Positions 52,730-61,869 are shown, counted from the first letter of the stretch. The stretch is DNA of 64,000 bases from Allobosea sp. (GCA_024231975.1 JAAEQB010000068.1:62001-126000), one strand, 5' to 3'. Made by a program: numbers and translations. Notes: generated from the letters alone by a model not told the origin.

Positions 52730-53676
52730 GTCATCGACCAGCCATAGCGGACGAGATGGAAGAAGATCGGGGCGGAGAACACCACCGAATCGAGCCGGTC
52801 GAGGAAGCCGCCATGGCCGGCGATCAGGTGGCCCCAATCCTTGATGCCGCGATCGCGCTTGATCGCCGACATCACCAACCCGCCGAAGAAGCCCATCAGC
52901 ACGATAACCAGCGCCAGGAACGCCCCCTGCAATGGTGTGAACGGCGTCATCCAGGACAAGGCCGCCCCGACACCCGTCGCGCTGAGCGCGCCACCGACGA
53001 AGCCCTCGACGGTCTTGGACGGCGACAATCTGGGCGCGATCTTGGTGCGGCCGAGCAGCTTGCCCCAGACATATTGCAGCACGTCGCTCATCTGCACGAC
53101 GATGACGAGGAAGGCGATCAGCAGGACGTTGCGGCCGTGATAACCGGGAATGTCGAGGCTGAGCAGCGCCGGCACATGCGAGATGCAGAAGACGCAGATC
53201 ATCAGCGCCCACTGCACCTCGGCGATGCGCACGAGGAAATGCTCGGTGTCGCCGCGCAGGGACGCGATGATCGGCATCAGCAGGAAGGCGTAGACGGGGA
53301 TGAAGATCGAATAGAGCCCGTACCAGTCGATCCAGATCAGGTAGTACTGCACCGGCAGGATCACGAAGAAGCCGGCCGCCAGCGCCCAATGATCGGCGCG
53401 GCGCGTGTCGGTCAACGTGATGAACTCGCGCAGCGCGGCAAACGAGCAGAAGCCGAAGAGCAGCGTCACGCCGGTCTTGCCGCCGATCAGCGCCAGGCCC
53501 ATCAGCACGATCATGATCCACCAGGCGCGGATACGGTCGTTCAGGTTCTCGACCACGGCATTCGAGCCATCGGGCGAGAGCCGGCGCTGCAGCACATAGC
53601 CGATCGTCGACGCCACGATCAGGACGCCGAGCAGGCCGGCCAGCACGGCGAGGAGATCGGGATGCGGCATCGTCAT
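52726..53676 (-). CDS. cdsA: Phosphatidate cytidylyltransferase
   Basis: A 316-residue inner-membrane enzyme making CDP-diacylglycerol from phosphatidic acid and CTP. About eight helices. The signature is SAIKRDRGIKDWGHLIAGHG with FLDRLDS following (SxxKRxxxxKDxGxxxPGHGGxxDRxD). KTVEGFVGG and SDVLQYVWGK are also typical. ATG at 53676 overlaps the stop of plsC (ATGA). It may be a second, operon-specific copy since it differs from the usual cdsA neighbours (uppS, dxr). Confidence 0.9.
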   Translation of the reverse strand: MTMPHPDLLAVLAGLLGVLIVASTIGYVLQRRLSPDGSNAVVENLNDRIRAWWIMIVLMGLALIGGKTGVTLLFGFCSFAALREFITLTDTRRADHWALAAGFFVILPVQYYLIWIDWYGLYSIFIPVYAFLLMPIIASLRGDTEHFLVRIAEVQWALMICVFCISHVPALLSLDIPGYHGRNVLLIAFLVIVVQMSDVLQYVWGKLLGRTKIAPRLSPSKTVEGFVGGALSATGVGAALSWMTPFTPLQGAFLALVIVLMGFFGGLVMSAIKRDRGIKDWGHLIAGHGGFLDRLDSVVFSAPIFFHLVRYGWSMT

Positions 53677-54311
53677 GACGCGTTCGCCTTCGGTGACAAA
53701 GCGAGCAGCGCCCCTTCGGCTCTCGCCAGGAAATCCTGCTTCGTCTCGCCTTCGACGAGGCAAAGAGCGGCGCCGAAGGTGACGGTGCAGACCAGCGGCA
53801 CCGGCACGATCTCACCCTTCGGCATGACGCGGTTGAGATTGTCGATCCAGACCGGCACGAGCGCCACGTTCGGCCGCGCCTGCGCCAGATGGAACAGCCC
53901 GCTCTTGAACGGCAGCAGCGGCACATCCGTGGTGTTGCGCGTCCCTTCCGGGAAGACGATCAGAGAAGAGCCGGCATCGAGCGCCTCGGCCATCTGGACG
54001 ATCGGGTCAGCCGTTCGCGTCGCGGGGTCGCGATCGATCAGGACGGCGTTGAAGACATCGCGGCCGATGAAGCGCTTCAGGGCGCTCTTCAGCCAGTAGT
54101 CGCTGCCGGCGACCGGCCGGGTCGCGAAGCGCAGGCGGCGCGGCAGCACGGTCCAGATCAGGACGAAATCACCATGACTGGCATGATTGGCGAAGTAGAC
54201 GCGCTGTTCATCGGTCGGCGCGACGCCGTCCCAGCGCCCGCGCACCGCCGTGATGAAGCGGGCGAAGAACAGAATGAGCGCGCCGGCCAGGCCAGCTCCG
54301 ATCTCGCGCAT
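53673..54311 (-). CDS. 1-acylglycerol-3-phosphate acyltransferase-like protein (PlsC family)
   Basis: A 212-residue acyltransferase of the LPLAT group. Motif I is ANHASHGDFVLIW (His-x4-Asp form), motif III is VFPEGTRNTTDVPLLPFKSG, and LVPVWIDNL is motif IV. It would make phosphatidic acid for the following cdsA. One N-terminal hydrophobic helix is seen. GGGGGA before the ATG at 54311 supports that start. First in the operon plsC-cdsA-membrane protein-transferase. Confidence 0.88.
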   Translation of the reverse strand: MREIGAGLAGALILFFARFITAVRGRWDGVAPTDEQRVYFANHASHGDFVLIWTVLPRRLRFATRPVAGSDYWLKSALKRFIGRDVFNAVLIDRDPATRTADPIVQMAEALDAGSSLIVFPEGTRNTTDVPLLPFKSGLFHLAQARPNVALVPVWIDNLNRVMPKGEIVPVPLVCTVTFGAALCLVEGETKQDFLARAEGALLALSPKANAS

Positions 54312-54491
54312 TCCCCCACCCGATTGCCAGCTGACGATGACGTAGCGTTGATCTCGAACGCTGTCGATCTTGCAGGGGTCTGGGGCCAATTCGAAAGCGG
54401 CGACACTGCGCCTTTCCGGTCGGCCGACAATCCGTCCCGGCTCTCACGCAACTCTACCCCTGCTTTCGTCGCATCTTGCCGGCCACGTCTT

Positions 54492-54505
54492 GTGTACTAG
54501 TATAC
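54492..54505. promoter_or_regulatory. GntR-like operator palindrome
   Basis: GTGTACTAGTATAC is a 14-base palindrome with six of seven pairs matched, 41 bases before the binding-protein gene start at 54547. GTATAC-type sites of this size are typical of FCD-family GntR regulators. No GntR gene is in the window. Confidence 0.45.
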
Positions 54506-54546
54506 CGGCAAGGCCGCAGCAAAGCAGGCCAGCACAGGGAGGTAGC

Positions 54547-55731
54547 ATGACCCATCCGACACGGCGCGGCGTGATCGCCGGCGCTTCCAGCCTCGCCGCG
54601 CTCTCCGCCGGCGGAGCCTTCGCCCAGAGCGCGATGCCGGCCAGCCCGGTGATGCTCAACATCATCGACGTTGCCGGCAATCTGCAGCTCACGCAGGCTG
54701 CGATCGAGAAGTTCGCCAAGGACAATCCGAAGCTGATCTCGCGGCTGAATTTCTCGCGGGCCCCCTCGCCCGAACTGCCCGCCAAGCTCAAGGCACAGCA
54801 GGACGCCAACCGCGTCGACATCGACATGGTGCTGACCGGGCCGGGCGCGATGTCGGACGGCATCCAGCAAGGCCTCTGGGTCGACGTGTGGAAGTCGCAC
54901 ACGGCAAGCCTGCCCAAGGCCGAGGACATCTATCACGAGCAGGCGCTGATGATGCAGCGCAATTTCGGCCAGAACGAAGGCGTCGCGGTCGTCTATTCGC
55001 CGTCGGGGCCGCTGTTCGAATACATGCCGGACAAGCTCAAGAGCGTGCCGAAGACGGCCGAGGAGTTCCTCGCCTATGTGAAGGCGAACCCCAACCGCTT
55101 CACCTATGCCCGCCCGCTCAATTCCGGCCCCGGCTGGACCTTCCTGCAAGGCATGCCCTACATCCTCGGCGACAGCGATCCGACCGACCCGATGAACGGC
55201 TGGGCCAAGACCTGGGCCTATCTGAAGGAGCTCGGCACGGCGATCGACTACTATCCGACCGGCACTGCCGCGACGATGAAGGAGCTCGGCGACGGCACGC
55301 GCGACTGCATTGTCTCGACGCTGGGCTGGGATATCAACCCGCGCGCGCTCGGCATCGTGCCCAAGGAGGCGAAGGTCTTCACCATCGCCAACACGCACTG
55401 GATTCCCGACACCCAGTTCATGTGCATCCCGAAGGGCGTGGCGGCAGCCAAGATCCCGGTGATCCTGGCGCTGATGTCGCATCTGCTGAAGCCGGAATCG
55501 CAGGCGGCGACCTATGACAAGGGCTATTTCTATCCGGGCCCGGCGATCAAGGGCGTCACGCTCGCCATGGCACCGCAGGAAAGCCAGGACGTGCTGAAGG
55601 AGTTCGGCCGGCCCGAATATGACGGGCTGATCGCCAGCCTGCCGACCCGCCCGCCATTGACGCCCGAGCGTCTGGTCGCCGCCTTCCGGCGCTGGGACCA
55701 GGAGATCGGCGTTGGCCACGCGCCCAAGTAG
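54547..55731 (+). CDS. ABC transporter extracellular solute-binding protein
   Basis: A 394-residue periplasmic binding protein. The N-terminus is a Tat-like signal (TRRGVIAGASSLAALSAGG, ending AFAQS). Body: VMLNIIDVAGNLQLTQAAIEKF, NFSRAPSPELPAKLKAQQ, WTFLQGMPYILG, ending WDQEIGVGHAPK, in the style of spermidine/putrescine or iron binding-protein families. GGGAGG precedes the ATG. No permease or ATPase gene adjoins; the next two genes are dehydrogenases, 13 bases downstream. Ligand unknown. Confidence 0.85.
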   Translation: MTHPTRRGVIAGASSLAALSAGGAFAQSAMPASPVMLNIIDVAGNLQLTQAAIEKFAKDNPKLISRLNFSRAPSPELPAKLKAQQDANRVDIDMVLTGPGAMSDGIQQGLWVDVWKSHTASLPKAEDIYHEQALMMQRNFGQNEGVAVVYSPSGPLFEYMPDKLKSVPKTAEEFLAYVKANPNRFTYARPLNSGPGWTFLQGMPYILGDSDPTDPMNGWAKTWAYLKELGTAIDYYPTGTAATMKELGDGTRDCIVSTLGWDINPRALGIVPKEAKVFTIANTHWIPDTQFMCIPKGVAAAKIPVILALMSHLLKPESQAATYDKGYFYPGPAIKGVTLAMAPQESQDVLKEFGRPEYDGLIASLPTRPPLTPERLVAAFRRWDQEIGVGHAPK

Positions 55732-55744
55732 GTACCTGAGCAAG

Positions 55745-56767
55745 ATGCGCTTTGCTGCCATCGGCCTCGACCACCGCCATATCTACCATATGGTCGGTGG
55801 CCTGCTGGAGGCCGGCGCGGACTGCGCCGGCTTCGATCCTGCGACCAGCGATCCGCGCGTGCTCGCCGGCTTCCGCGAGCGCTTTCCGCACTTGCGGGAA
55901 GCGCAGGCCGAGGCGTTGCTCGACGATCCCTCGATCGACCTCGTCGTCTGCGCCGGCATCCCCTCGGAGCGGGCTGCGCTCGCCGTCAAGGCGATGCGCG
56001 CCGGCAAGGACGTGATGGTCGACAAGCCCGGTGTCACGACCTTCGAGCAGCTCGCCAAGGTCGAGCGGCTCGTCGCGGAGACGGGCCGTATCTTCTCGGT
56101 CTGCTTCTCCGAGCGCTTCATCGTCCCGGCCACCATCGTCGCCGGCAAGCTGATCGCGGACGGGGCGATCGGGCGGGTAGTGCAGACGGTCGGCCTCGGG
56201 CCGCACCGTCTCAACCGGGGAATCCGGCCGGACTGGTTCTTCGACAAGCGTTCTTTCGGCGGCATCCTGACCGATATCGCCTCGCACCAGATCGACCAGT
56301 TCCTGCATTTCACCGGCTCGCCCGATGCCGAGATCGCCGCCTCCTGCACCGGCCATTTCGGCCTGGCCGACCTGCCCGATTTCGAGGATTTCGGCGAGAT
56401 CCTGCTCAGGAGCGATCGGGCAAACGGCTTCATCCGCGTCGACTGGTTCACCGCCGACGGCCTGCCGACCTGGGGCGATGGGCGCCTCACCATCCTAGGC
56501 ACGGAAGGGACGATCGAGCTGCGAAAATATGTCGACATCGCCGGCCGGGCCGGCACCGACCATGTCTTCCTGGTCGACAAGGCTGGCACGCGCCACATCG
56601 ACGCCTCAGGCGAGCCGCTCACCTATTTTCGCGACCTGATCGCAGATATCGCCGCTCGCAGCGAGACGGCGGCAACGCAGCAGCACATGTTCACGGTCTG
56701 CCGTCTCGCTCTGCATGCGCAGGACCGGGCCGTGCGCCTGCCGATCCGAGGAGCCGAAGCCAAGTGA
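55745..56767 (+). CDS. Gfo/Idh/MocA family oxidoreductase, first
   Basis: A 340-residue NAD(P)-dependent dehydrogenase. N-terminal Rossmann motif is MRFAAIGLDHRHIYHMVGG, which departs from the usual GxGxxG; DLVVCAGIPSERAALAVKAM and DVMVDKPGVTTFEQL with the catalytic Lys of the EKP-type motif as DKP. The substrate-binding half has DIASHQIDQFLHFTG (His near the metal-free active site). Substrate unknown, likely a sugar or polyol. Probably in one operon with the binding protein. Confidence 0.85.
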   Translation: MRFAAIGLDHRHIYHMVGGLLEAGADCAGFDPATSDPRVLAGFRERFPHLREAQAEALLDDPSIDLVVCAGIPSERAALAVKAMRAGKDVMVDKPGVTTFEQLAKVERLVAETGRIFSVCFSERFIVPATIVAGKLIADGAIGRVVQTVGLGPHRLNRGIRPDWFFDKRSFGGILTDIASHQIDQFLHFTGSPDAEIAASCTGHFGLADLPDFEDFGEILLRSDRANGFIRVDWFTADGLPTWGDGRLTILGTEGTIELRKYVDIAGRAGTDHVFLVDKAGTRHIDASGEPLTYFRDLIADIAARSETAATQQHMFTVCRLALHAQDRAVRLPIRGAEAK

Positions 56768-57768
56768 CACGCAAGCTCGGCATCGCCGTCATCGGGCTCG
56801 GGCCCGCCGCCCTGCCCCATTCGCGCAGTCTCATCGATCTGGCCGACAGGGTCGATGTCCGCCATGTCGCCAGCCGCTCGCAGGCGCGGCTCGACCCCTA
56901 TCGCGCCCAGTTCCCCTTCCCCGGCACGACCGACATCGATGCCGTGCTGGCTGATGCGGCTGTCGAAGCGGTGATCGTGCTGACGCCGCCGGCGAGCCAT
57001 CGCGATGTTGGCGCGCGCTGCCTTGCCGCCGGCAAGCATGTGCTGGTCGAGAAGCCGCTGGAGCTGACAGTGGCGCGCGGCGAGGAGCTAGTCGCAGCGG
57101 CAAGGCGGGCCGGCAAGGCCTTCGGCGTCGTGCTGCAGCACCGCTTCCGGCCGGCGAGCCTCAGGCTCAAGGCGGCACTGGACAGCGGCGAACTCGGCGG
57201 CGTCGAGGCCGGCCTGCTGCAGGTGCCGTGGTGGCGGCCGCAGAGCTATTACGACGAGCCCGGTCGCGGCACGATGGCCCGCGATGGCGGTGGCGTGCTG
57301 CTGACGCAGGCGATTCACTCCTTCGACCTGCTCCGCTCGCTGGTCGGGGTTTCGAAGGTCGTCGCGGCGCAGGTGCGCACCACATCGCTGCATAGGATGG
57401 AGACCGAGGACTATGTCGGCGCCCTGCTGGAGGCCGGCAATGGCGCCCCAGTGACACTGGTGACGACCACCGCCGCCCATCCCGGCCACCCCGAGCGCAT
57501 CGAGATCATCGGCAGCAAGGGCCATGCGTCATTGGTCGGCGGGCGCCTCCAGCTCTCCTTCCTCGACGGCCGCTCGGAGGTGGTCGAGGCCGAGGGCAAT
57601 ACCGGCAGCGGCGCCAACATCATGGACTTCCCGCACGATGCCCACCGCGCCGTGATCGCCGACTTCCTCGACGCGATCGAGGCCGGGCGCGATCCGGTGG
57701 TGACGGGCGAGGAAGCCCTGACCTCGCAGCGCTGGATCGACGCGATCCTGGCAGCTGGGCGCGGCTGA
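56764..57768 (+). CDS. Gfo/Idh/MocA family oxidoreductase, second
   Basis: A 334-residue dehydrogenase. GTG start overlaps the previous stop (GTGA). IAVIGLGPAALPHSRSLIDL is the Rossmann start, VIVLTPPASHRDVGARCLAAG and VLVEKPLELTVARGEELV (EKP motif) follow; GGGVLLTQAIHSFDLLRSL carries the catalytic His. Only distantly similar to the first in this pair. Its stop (57766-57768) abuts the convergent MCP stop at 57769. Confidence 0.87.
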   Translation: MTRKLGIAVIGLGPAALPHSRSLIDLADRVDVRHVASRSQARLDPYRAQFPFPGTTDIDAVLADAAVEAVIVLTPPASHRDVGARCLAAGKHVLVEKPLELTVARGEELVAAARRAGKAFGVVLQHRFRPASLRLKAALDSGELGGVEAGLLQVPWWRPQSYYDEPGRGTMARDGGGVLLTQAIHSFDLLRSLVGVSKVVAAQVRTTSLHRMETEDYVGALLEAGNGAPVTLVTTTAAHPGHPERIEIIGSKGHASLVGGRLQLSFLDGRSEVVEAEGNTGSGANIMDFPHDAHRAVIADFLDAIEAGRDPVVTGEEALTSQRWIDAILAAGRG

Positions 57769-59535
57769 TCAGACCATCCGATAGGCCATGCGCACGCCGC
57801 CCCAATGGCGTCCGGCAACGCGCACCGGCGCATCGACCTCGCGCATCAGCTGGATGCCGGCGCTGCCCATGTCGCGCTGGTAGGACTGGATGATGAAGGG
57901 CCGAGCCGAGCGCGCCGCCGTGATGCCGGCGCGATCGTCAAAGATGCGGCGGTCGCGGCTGTAGGCCGGGTTCCAGTCGGGATCGCCGGGCCGCTGCGGC
58001 CGCGAGTATTCGGGATGGTGCACCGGAACATAGCCGTTGCGGTCGATCGGCAAGGTGAAGACGAGGCGCGGATCGCTCGCCTTGGCCTGCTCCATCACCG
58101 GCGGCAGGATCGCCTGCAGCACCGGCAGCGCCCGGTTGGCGAACTGGCGCGGATTTGAATCCGGCACGGGCACATAGTCGGTGTCGAACAGGTCCTCCTC
58201 GCTGAGGCGGCCGGTGCGCAGCGCCGCTTCGAGCAGGGCGGCGACGCGATGCGCAAATTCCTGCGCCTGCTCGATCAGCGGGCGATAGCTCTCCTCGATC
58301 TGCGCCAGCCGCCGGTGCAGTGCCGCATGTGCTTCCTCCTCGCCGCGCTCGAAGGCGATGTGGAGGCCAAGATCGCTGCGCGCCATCACCCTGCACGGCA
58401 AGGGCGGCACACCCTCGATCGCGATCGTGCCGCGCATCCGCGGCCTCAGCTCGGGATCGGCGACCGAGAGCAGCGCGCCGCCGAAGCCGAGGTCGATCGT
58501 CTGCCCCGCGGCGACGCGCTCGCCGAATGTGAGCCTGGCCGGGCACTCGGCCGGGAAACGGTCATGCTGGCGCCGGTCGGCGAAGACGGTGTGGCGCAGC
58601 GTCGGCACGAAGCGCTCCAGCAGTCCTTCCGCCTGGCGCGCGCCCTCGGCCAGCGCGCGCCTGGCGTCGATGTTCTCCTGCGCGGCGGCAAGCGCGACGC
58701 GGTCGACCTCGCCGACGCGCTCGCGCACCGTCTCGATGAAGCGGGCGGTCGCCTCGGCGCTGCGCGACAGTTCCGCCGCCGCGGCAGCTTGCTCCTGCGA
58801 GGCCTCGCCGACCGTCGCCATCACCGGGTTGACCTCGCCGACCAAACGGAAGGCGTCGGTGACGACGGCGGCCGAGCCCTGCGCCGTCTGGTTCAGCCGG
58901 TCGACCTGGTTGCGGATATGGTCGACCGCCTCGCGCACGCCCAGGGAGAGCGACTTCACCTCCTGCGCGACGACGCCGAAGCCCTTGCCGGCCTCGCCGG
59001 CGCGCGCCGCCTCGATGGTGGCGTTGAGGGCGAGCAGATTGGTCTGGCGGGCGATCTCGGCGATGGCGTCGACGATCGAGCGGATCTCGCTGGTCGCGGC
59101 CGCAAGGCCGTTGATCATCTCCGTCGCCTCGGCGGCGCGCTCGGCGGCGTTGTCGAGCATGTCGCGGGCGCCGGACATGGCGGCACCGACCCGCTCGGCC
59201 GCTTCCGAGACCTGCAAGGTCGCCGTCGCCAGCGCCGAGGAGTTGTCGCTCGCCTGCAGGGCCGCCTCGCGGAGTTCAGCCATGCCGCCGCGGATCTCGC
59301 GCGAGCGGATTTCCGAACGCTCGGAGCAGTGCTCGGCCTGGTCGAGCCCGTCGTTGAGGCGGCGCATCGCCGCGACGACGTCGCTCTCCAGCTCGTTGAT
59401 CGCCTCGCTGATCGACGTCTCGGTGAGCGGCTGCGGAGGCGCAGGTGTCTGCGAAACGGCTTGCGGCGCAGCCGGCGCGGCAGCGGGGCCGGCGCGGCCC
59501 AACAGGCGCCAGACGGAGCGAGCAAGCATAGGCAT
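57769..59535 (-). CDS. Soluble chemoreceptor (MCP) with PilZ domain
   Basis: A 588-residue methyl-accepting chemotaxis protein without any transmembrane segment. An N-terminal Pro/Ala-rich stretch is followed by an MCP signalling coiled coil (about residues 40-310) whose tip is IVDAIAEIARQTNLLALNAT then ARAGEAGKGFGVVAQEVKSL. A PilZ domain begins near residue 318: RRQHDRF (RxxxR form) and IDLGFGGALLSV (DxGxGG). The last 100 residues match a C-terminal module of alphaproteobacterial cytosolic MCPs: YSRDRRIFDDRAGITAARSA, FIIQSYQRDMG and GRHWGGVRMAYR. Likely links c-di-GMP to chemotaxis. Confidence 0.9.
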   Translation of the reverse strand: MPMLARSVWRLLGRAGPAAAPAAPQAVSQTPAPPQPLTETSISEAINELESDVVAAMRRLNDGLDQAEHCSERSEIRSREIRGGMAELREAALQASDNSSALATATLQVSEAAERVGAAMSGARDMLDNAAERAAEATEMINGLAAATSEIRSIVDAIAEIARQTNLLALNATIEAARAGEAGKGFGVVAQEVKSLSLGVREAVDHIRNQVDRLNQTAQGSAAVVTDAFRLVGEVNPVMATVGEASQEQAAAAAELSRSAEATARFIETVRERVGEVDRVALAAAQENIDARRALAEGARQAEGLLERFVPTLRHTVFADRRQHDRFPAECPARLTFGERVAAGQTIDLGFGGALLSVADPELRPRMRGTIAIEGVPPLPCRVMARSDLGLHIAFERGEEEAHAALHRRLAQIEESYRPLIEQAQEFAHRVAALLEAALRTGRLSEEDLFDTDYVPVPDSNPRQFANRALPVLQAILPPVMEQAKASDPRLVFTLPIDRNGYVPVHHPEYSRPQRPGDPDWNPAYSRDRRIFDDRAGITAARSARPFIIQSYQRDMGSAGIQLMREVDAPVRVAGRHWGGVRMAYRMV

Positions 59536-59570
59536 TCTCGGGCGAGACAGGATGCCAGAGCATGCGCCGA

Positions 59571-59589
59571 CAGGGTTAACAAAACCCTG
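59571..59589. promoter_or_regulatory. Inverted repeat with TTAAC box upstream of the MCP gene
   Basis: CAGGGTT-AACAA-AACCCTG is a perfect 7-base inverted repeat 35 bases ahead of the MCP start at 59535 (reverse). It includes a GGTTAAC half-site like those of CtrA. Either a regulator site or a small hairpin. Confidence 0.4.
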
Positions 59590-59745
59590 CTACCGCGGGC
59601 GCAAGGCAGGATTTCCCAGCTCACACCCCTGCCCGCCACGCAGATGCGCCCGCCTACCGGGCGGGATGGACCGCCACCGCCCGCCCGCCTAGATTGCAGG
59701 CAGATTTGGCCGGCAAAGACGGCCTGTTCTTCCCAGGGATGTTCG

Positions 59746-60885
59746 ATGAGTTCATCGCATTACGACGTGATCGTCGCCGGCGTCGGAGCGATGGGTTCGG
59801 CTGCCTGCTGGCACCTGGCCAAGCGCGGGCTGAAGGTGCTCGGCCTCGAGCGCTTCGATCTCGGCCATGCCATGGGCTCCTCGCACGGGCTGACGCGGAT
59901 CATCCGCCTCGCCTATTTCGAGGGCTCGCACTATGTGCCGATCGTCAAGCGAGCCCATCAGCTCTGGCAGGAGACCGGCGATGCGGCCGGGCTGAAGCTG
60001 CTGCATGTCACCGGTTCGCTCGATCTTGCGCCGGAGGGGCTCGGCCCGGTCGAGTCCTCGCTGCAATCCTGCCTCGACCATGATCTTGAGCACGAAATGC
60101 TCGCCCGCGACGAGATCATGCGGCGCTTCCCCGGCTTCCATTTGCCGGATGGCTATCTTGGCCTCTGGCAGCCGGGCGGCGGCTTCGTCGCCTCGGAGAA
60201 GGCGATCTACGCCCATGTCGGGCTGGCGCAGTCGAAAGGCGCAGACATCCACACGGGCGAGCCGATGCTCGACTGGCAGCCGACCGCCGATGGCGGCGTC
60301 ACCGTCCGGACCGAGCGAACCACCTATTCGGCCGGGCGGCTGGTGATCACCTCCGGCGGCTGGATCACCGATGCGGTGCCGCAGCTCGCACGTTCGATGA
60401 CGACGGTGCGCCAGGCGATCGGCTGGTTCACCACGCGCCGCCCGGAGCTGTTCCGCGAAGGCGCCTTCCCCGTCTTCATTCTCAGCGCCGAGGAAGGCAC
60501 CTTCTACGGCTTCCCGCTCTATGAACATCCCGGTTTCAAGCTCGGCGGGCCGCATTTCGCGCGCGAGCCGATGGACCCGCGCCAGCCGGACCGCACGCCG
60601 AGCCCGAACCAGGTCCGGCTGATCCGCGAATGCCTGGCGCGCTATCTCCCCGACGCCAATGGCGACCCGCTGACGGTGAAGGGCTGCGTCTACACGGTCT
60701 CGCCCGACGAGGACTTCGTCATCGACGCCGTGCCCGGCGTGCCGCAGGCGGTGTTCGCCTCGGCCTGCTCCGGCCATGGCTTCAAATTCGCCAGCGCGAT
60801 CGGCGAGATTCTCGCCGACCTTGCCACCAGCGGCCGCACAGCCTTCGACCTCTCGCCCTTCTCCCTCTCCCGCTTCGACGCCTGA
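59746..60885 (+). CDS. solA: N-methyl-tryptophan/sarcosine oxidase family flavoenzyme
   Basis: A 379-residue amine oxidase of the monomeric sarcosine oxidase group. FAD-binding DVIVAGVGAMGSAACWHLAKRG at the N-terminus; GSSHGLTRIIRLAYFEGSHYVP, which is the group signature with Arg and Tyr/His at the active site; Cys314 in KGCVYTVSPDEDFVIDA is the covalent FAD cysteine; SACSGHGFKFASAIGEILAD ends the fold. AGGGATG precedes the ATG at 59746. Substrate (N-methyl-tryptophan, sarcosine or another N-methyl amino acid) is not fixed; the gene symbol is by family. Confidence 0.88.
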   Translation: MSSSHYDVIVAGVGAMGSAACWHLAKRGLKVLGLERFDLGHAMGSSHGLTRIIRLAYFEGSHYVPIVKRAHQLWQETGDAAGLKLLHVTGSLDLAPEGLGPVESSLQSCLDHDLEHEMLARDEIMRRFPGFHLPDGYLGLWQPGGGFVASEKAIYAHVGLAQSKGADIHTGEPMLDWQPTADGGVTVRTERTTYSAGRLVITSGGWITDAVPQLARSMTTVRQAIGWFTTRRPELFREGAFPVFILSAEEGTFYGFPLYEHPGFKLGGPHFAREPMDPRQPDRTPSPNQVRLIRECLARYLPDANGDPLTVKGCVYTVSPDEDFVIDAVPGVPQAVFASACSGHGFKFASAIGEILADLATSGRTAFDLSPFSLSRFDA

Positions 60886-60966
60886 ACCGTCGATCCGGCG
60901 CGGCGCCTTGCCGCTCGGCCTGCATGAGGCCTGGCGGACGGTACGCAAAGCCTGACAGGACCCGCC

Positions 60967-61869
60967 TTGGCCACCGCCGCCCAGAACCGCCGCGGAATCA
61001 TCGCCATGATGGCGGCGATGACGCTTTTCTGCTGCAACGACGCGCTGATGAAGCTCGCCCGCGAGGTCTTCCCGGCCGGCCAGGCGCTGGCGCTGCGCAC
61101 CATCTTCGCCATGGTGGCCAGCCTTGCCCTGGTCGTGTTCATGAGCGACTGGCGCAAGTTGCCGCTCGGGCTGAGGCCGGTGGTCCTGGCACGCGCAGGT
61201 TTCGAAGCACTGTGCGCACTGACCTTCATCTGGGCATTGGGTTTGCTACCGCTCGCCAACATCACGGCGATCGTGATGGCCTCACCTTTGCTCATCGTCT
61301 TGCTGGCGGTGCTGCTGCGGATCGAATCTGTCGGCTGGCGACGGGCCCTGGCGTTGACGGTCGGCTTCATTGGCGTGCTGATCGTGATGCGCCCAAGCGC
61401 GGACGGCTTCAGTGCAGCCGCGCTGGTCGCGCTCGCCGGCGCCGGCTTCGTGGCGATCCGCGATCTGACGACCCGTTTCATCAGCAGCGACGTGCCGTCG
61501 ACCGTCGTATCCCTGACCGCAACGGTGGTCGTCGGGCTACTGGGCGTCGGCATGAGCGCGCTCGAAACCTGGCAGTCGCCCGGGCGGATCGAGCTCGCCT
61601 ATCTCGCAGGCGCTGCGCTTCTGGTCACAGCCGGCAGCTTCAGCATCATCAGCGCCTTCCGCAACACTGATGTCGGCGTCGTCGCGGGCTATCGCTACTC
61701 CGTCGTCCCGATCGCGGTGCTGATCGGCTGGCTGGTCTGGGGCGAGACGCCGGACAAGATCGCCTACGCCGGGATCGCCCTGATCGTCGGCAGCGGCCTC
61801 TACACCTTGCATCGGCAGCGCGTGCGCCCCGATTCGAAACTCAAGCCCGAGAGCACGAAGCCGCTATGA
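60967..61869 (+). CDS. DMT superfamily (EamA) transporter
   Basis: A 300-residue inner-membrane carrier with ten hydrophobic segments in two EamA repeats (roughly residues 10-137 and 150-287). FCCNDALMKLAREVFPAGQA, RAGFEALCALTFIWALGLLP and SIISAFRNTDVGVVAGYRYS are typical. It starts with TTG, 6 bases after AGGA. Its last bases overlap the next gene start (ATGA), so both are co-translated. It may export metabolites of the solA neighbourhood. Confidence 0.85.
   Translation: MATAAQNRRGIIAMMAAMTLFCCNDALMKLAREVFPAGQALALRTIFAMVASLALVVFMSDWRKLPLGLRPVVLARAGFEALCALTFIWALGLLPLANITAIVMASPLLIVLLAVLLRIESVGWRRALALTVGFIGVLIVMRPSADGFSAAALVALAGAGFVAIRDLTTRFISSDVPSTVVSLTATVVVGLLGVGMSALETWQSPGRIELAYLAGAALLVTAGSFSIISAFRNTDVGVVAGYRYSVVPIAVLIGWLVWGETPDKIAYAGIALIVGSGLYTLHRQRVRPDSKLKPESTKPL

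Noticed and set aside
52730..53926. N-terminal extension of the small membrane protein through cdsA
   Set aside because: It overlaps cdsA on the same strand in another frame; the ATGA overlap at 52726-52729 gives a natural start.
58249..59745. In-frame upstream extension of the solA gene
   Set aside because: It runs antisense through the MCP gene; the ribosome site and family start are at 59746.
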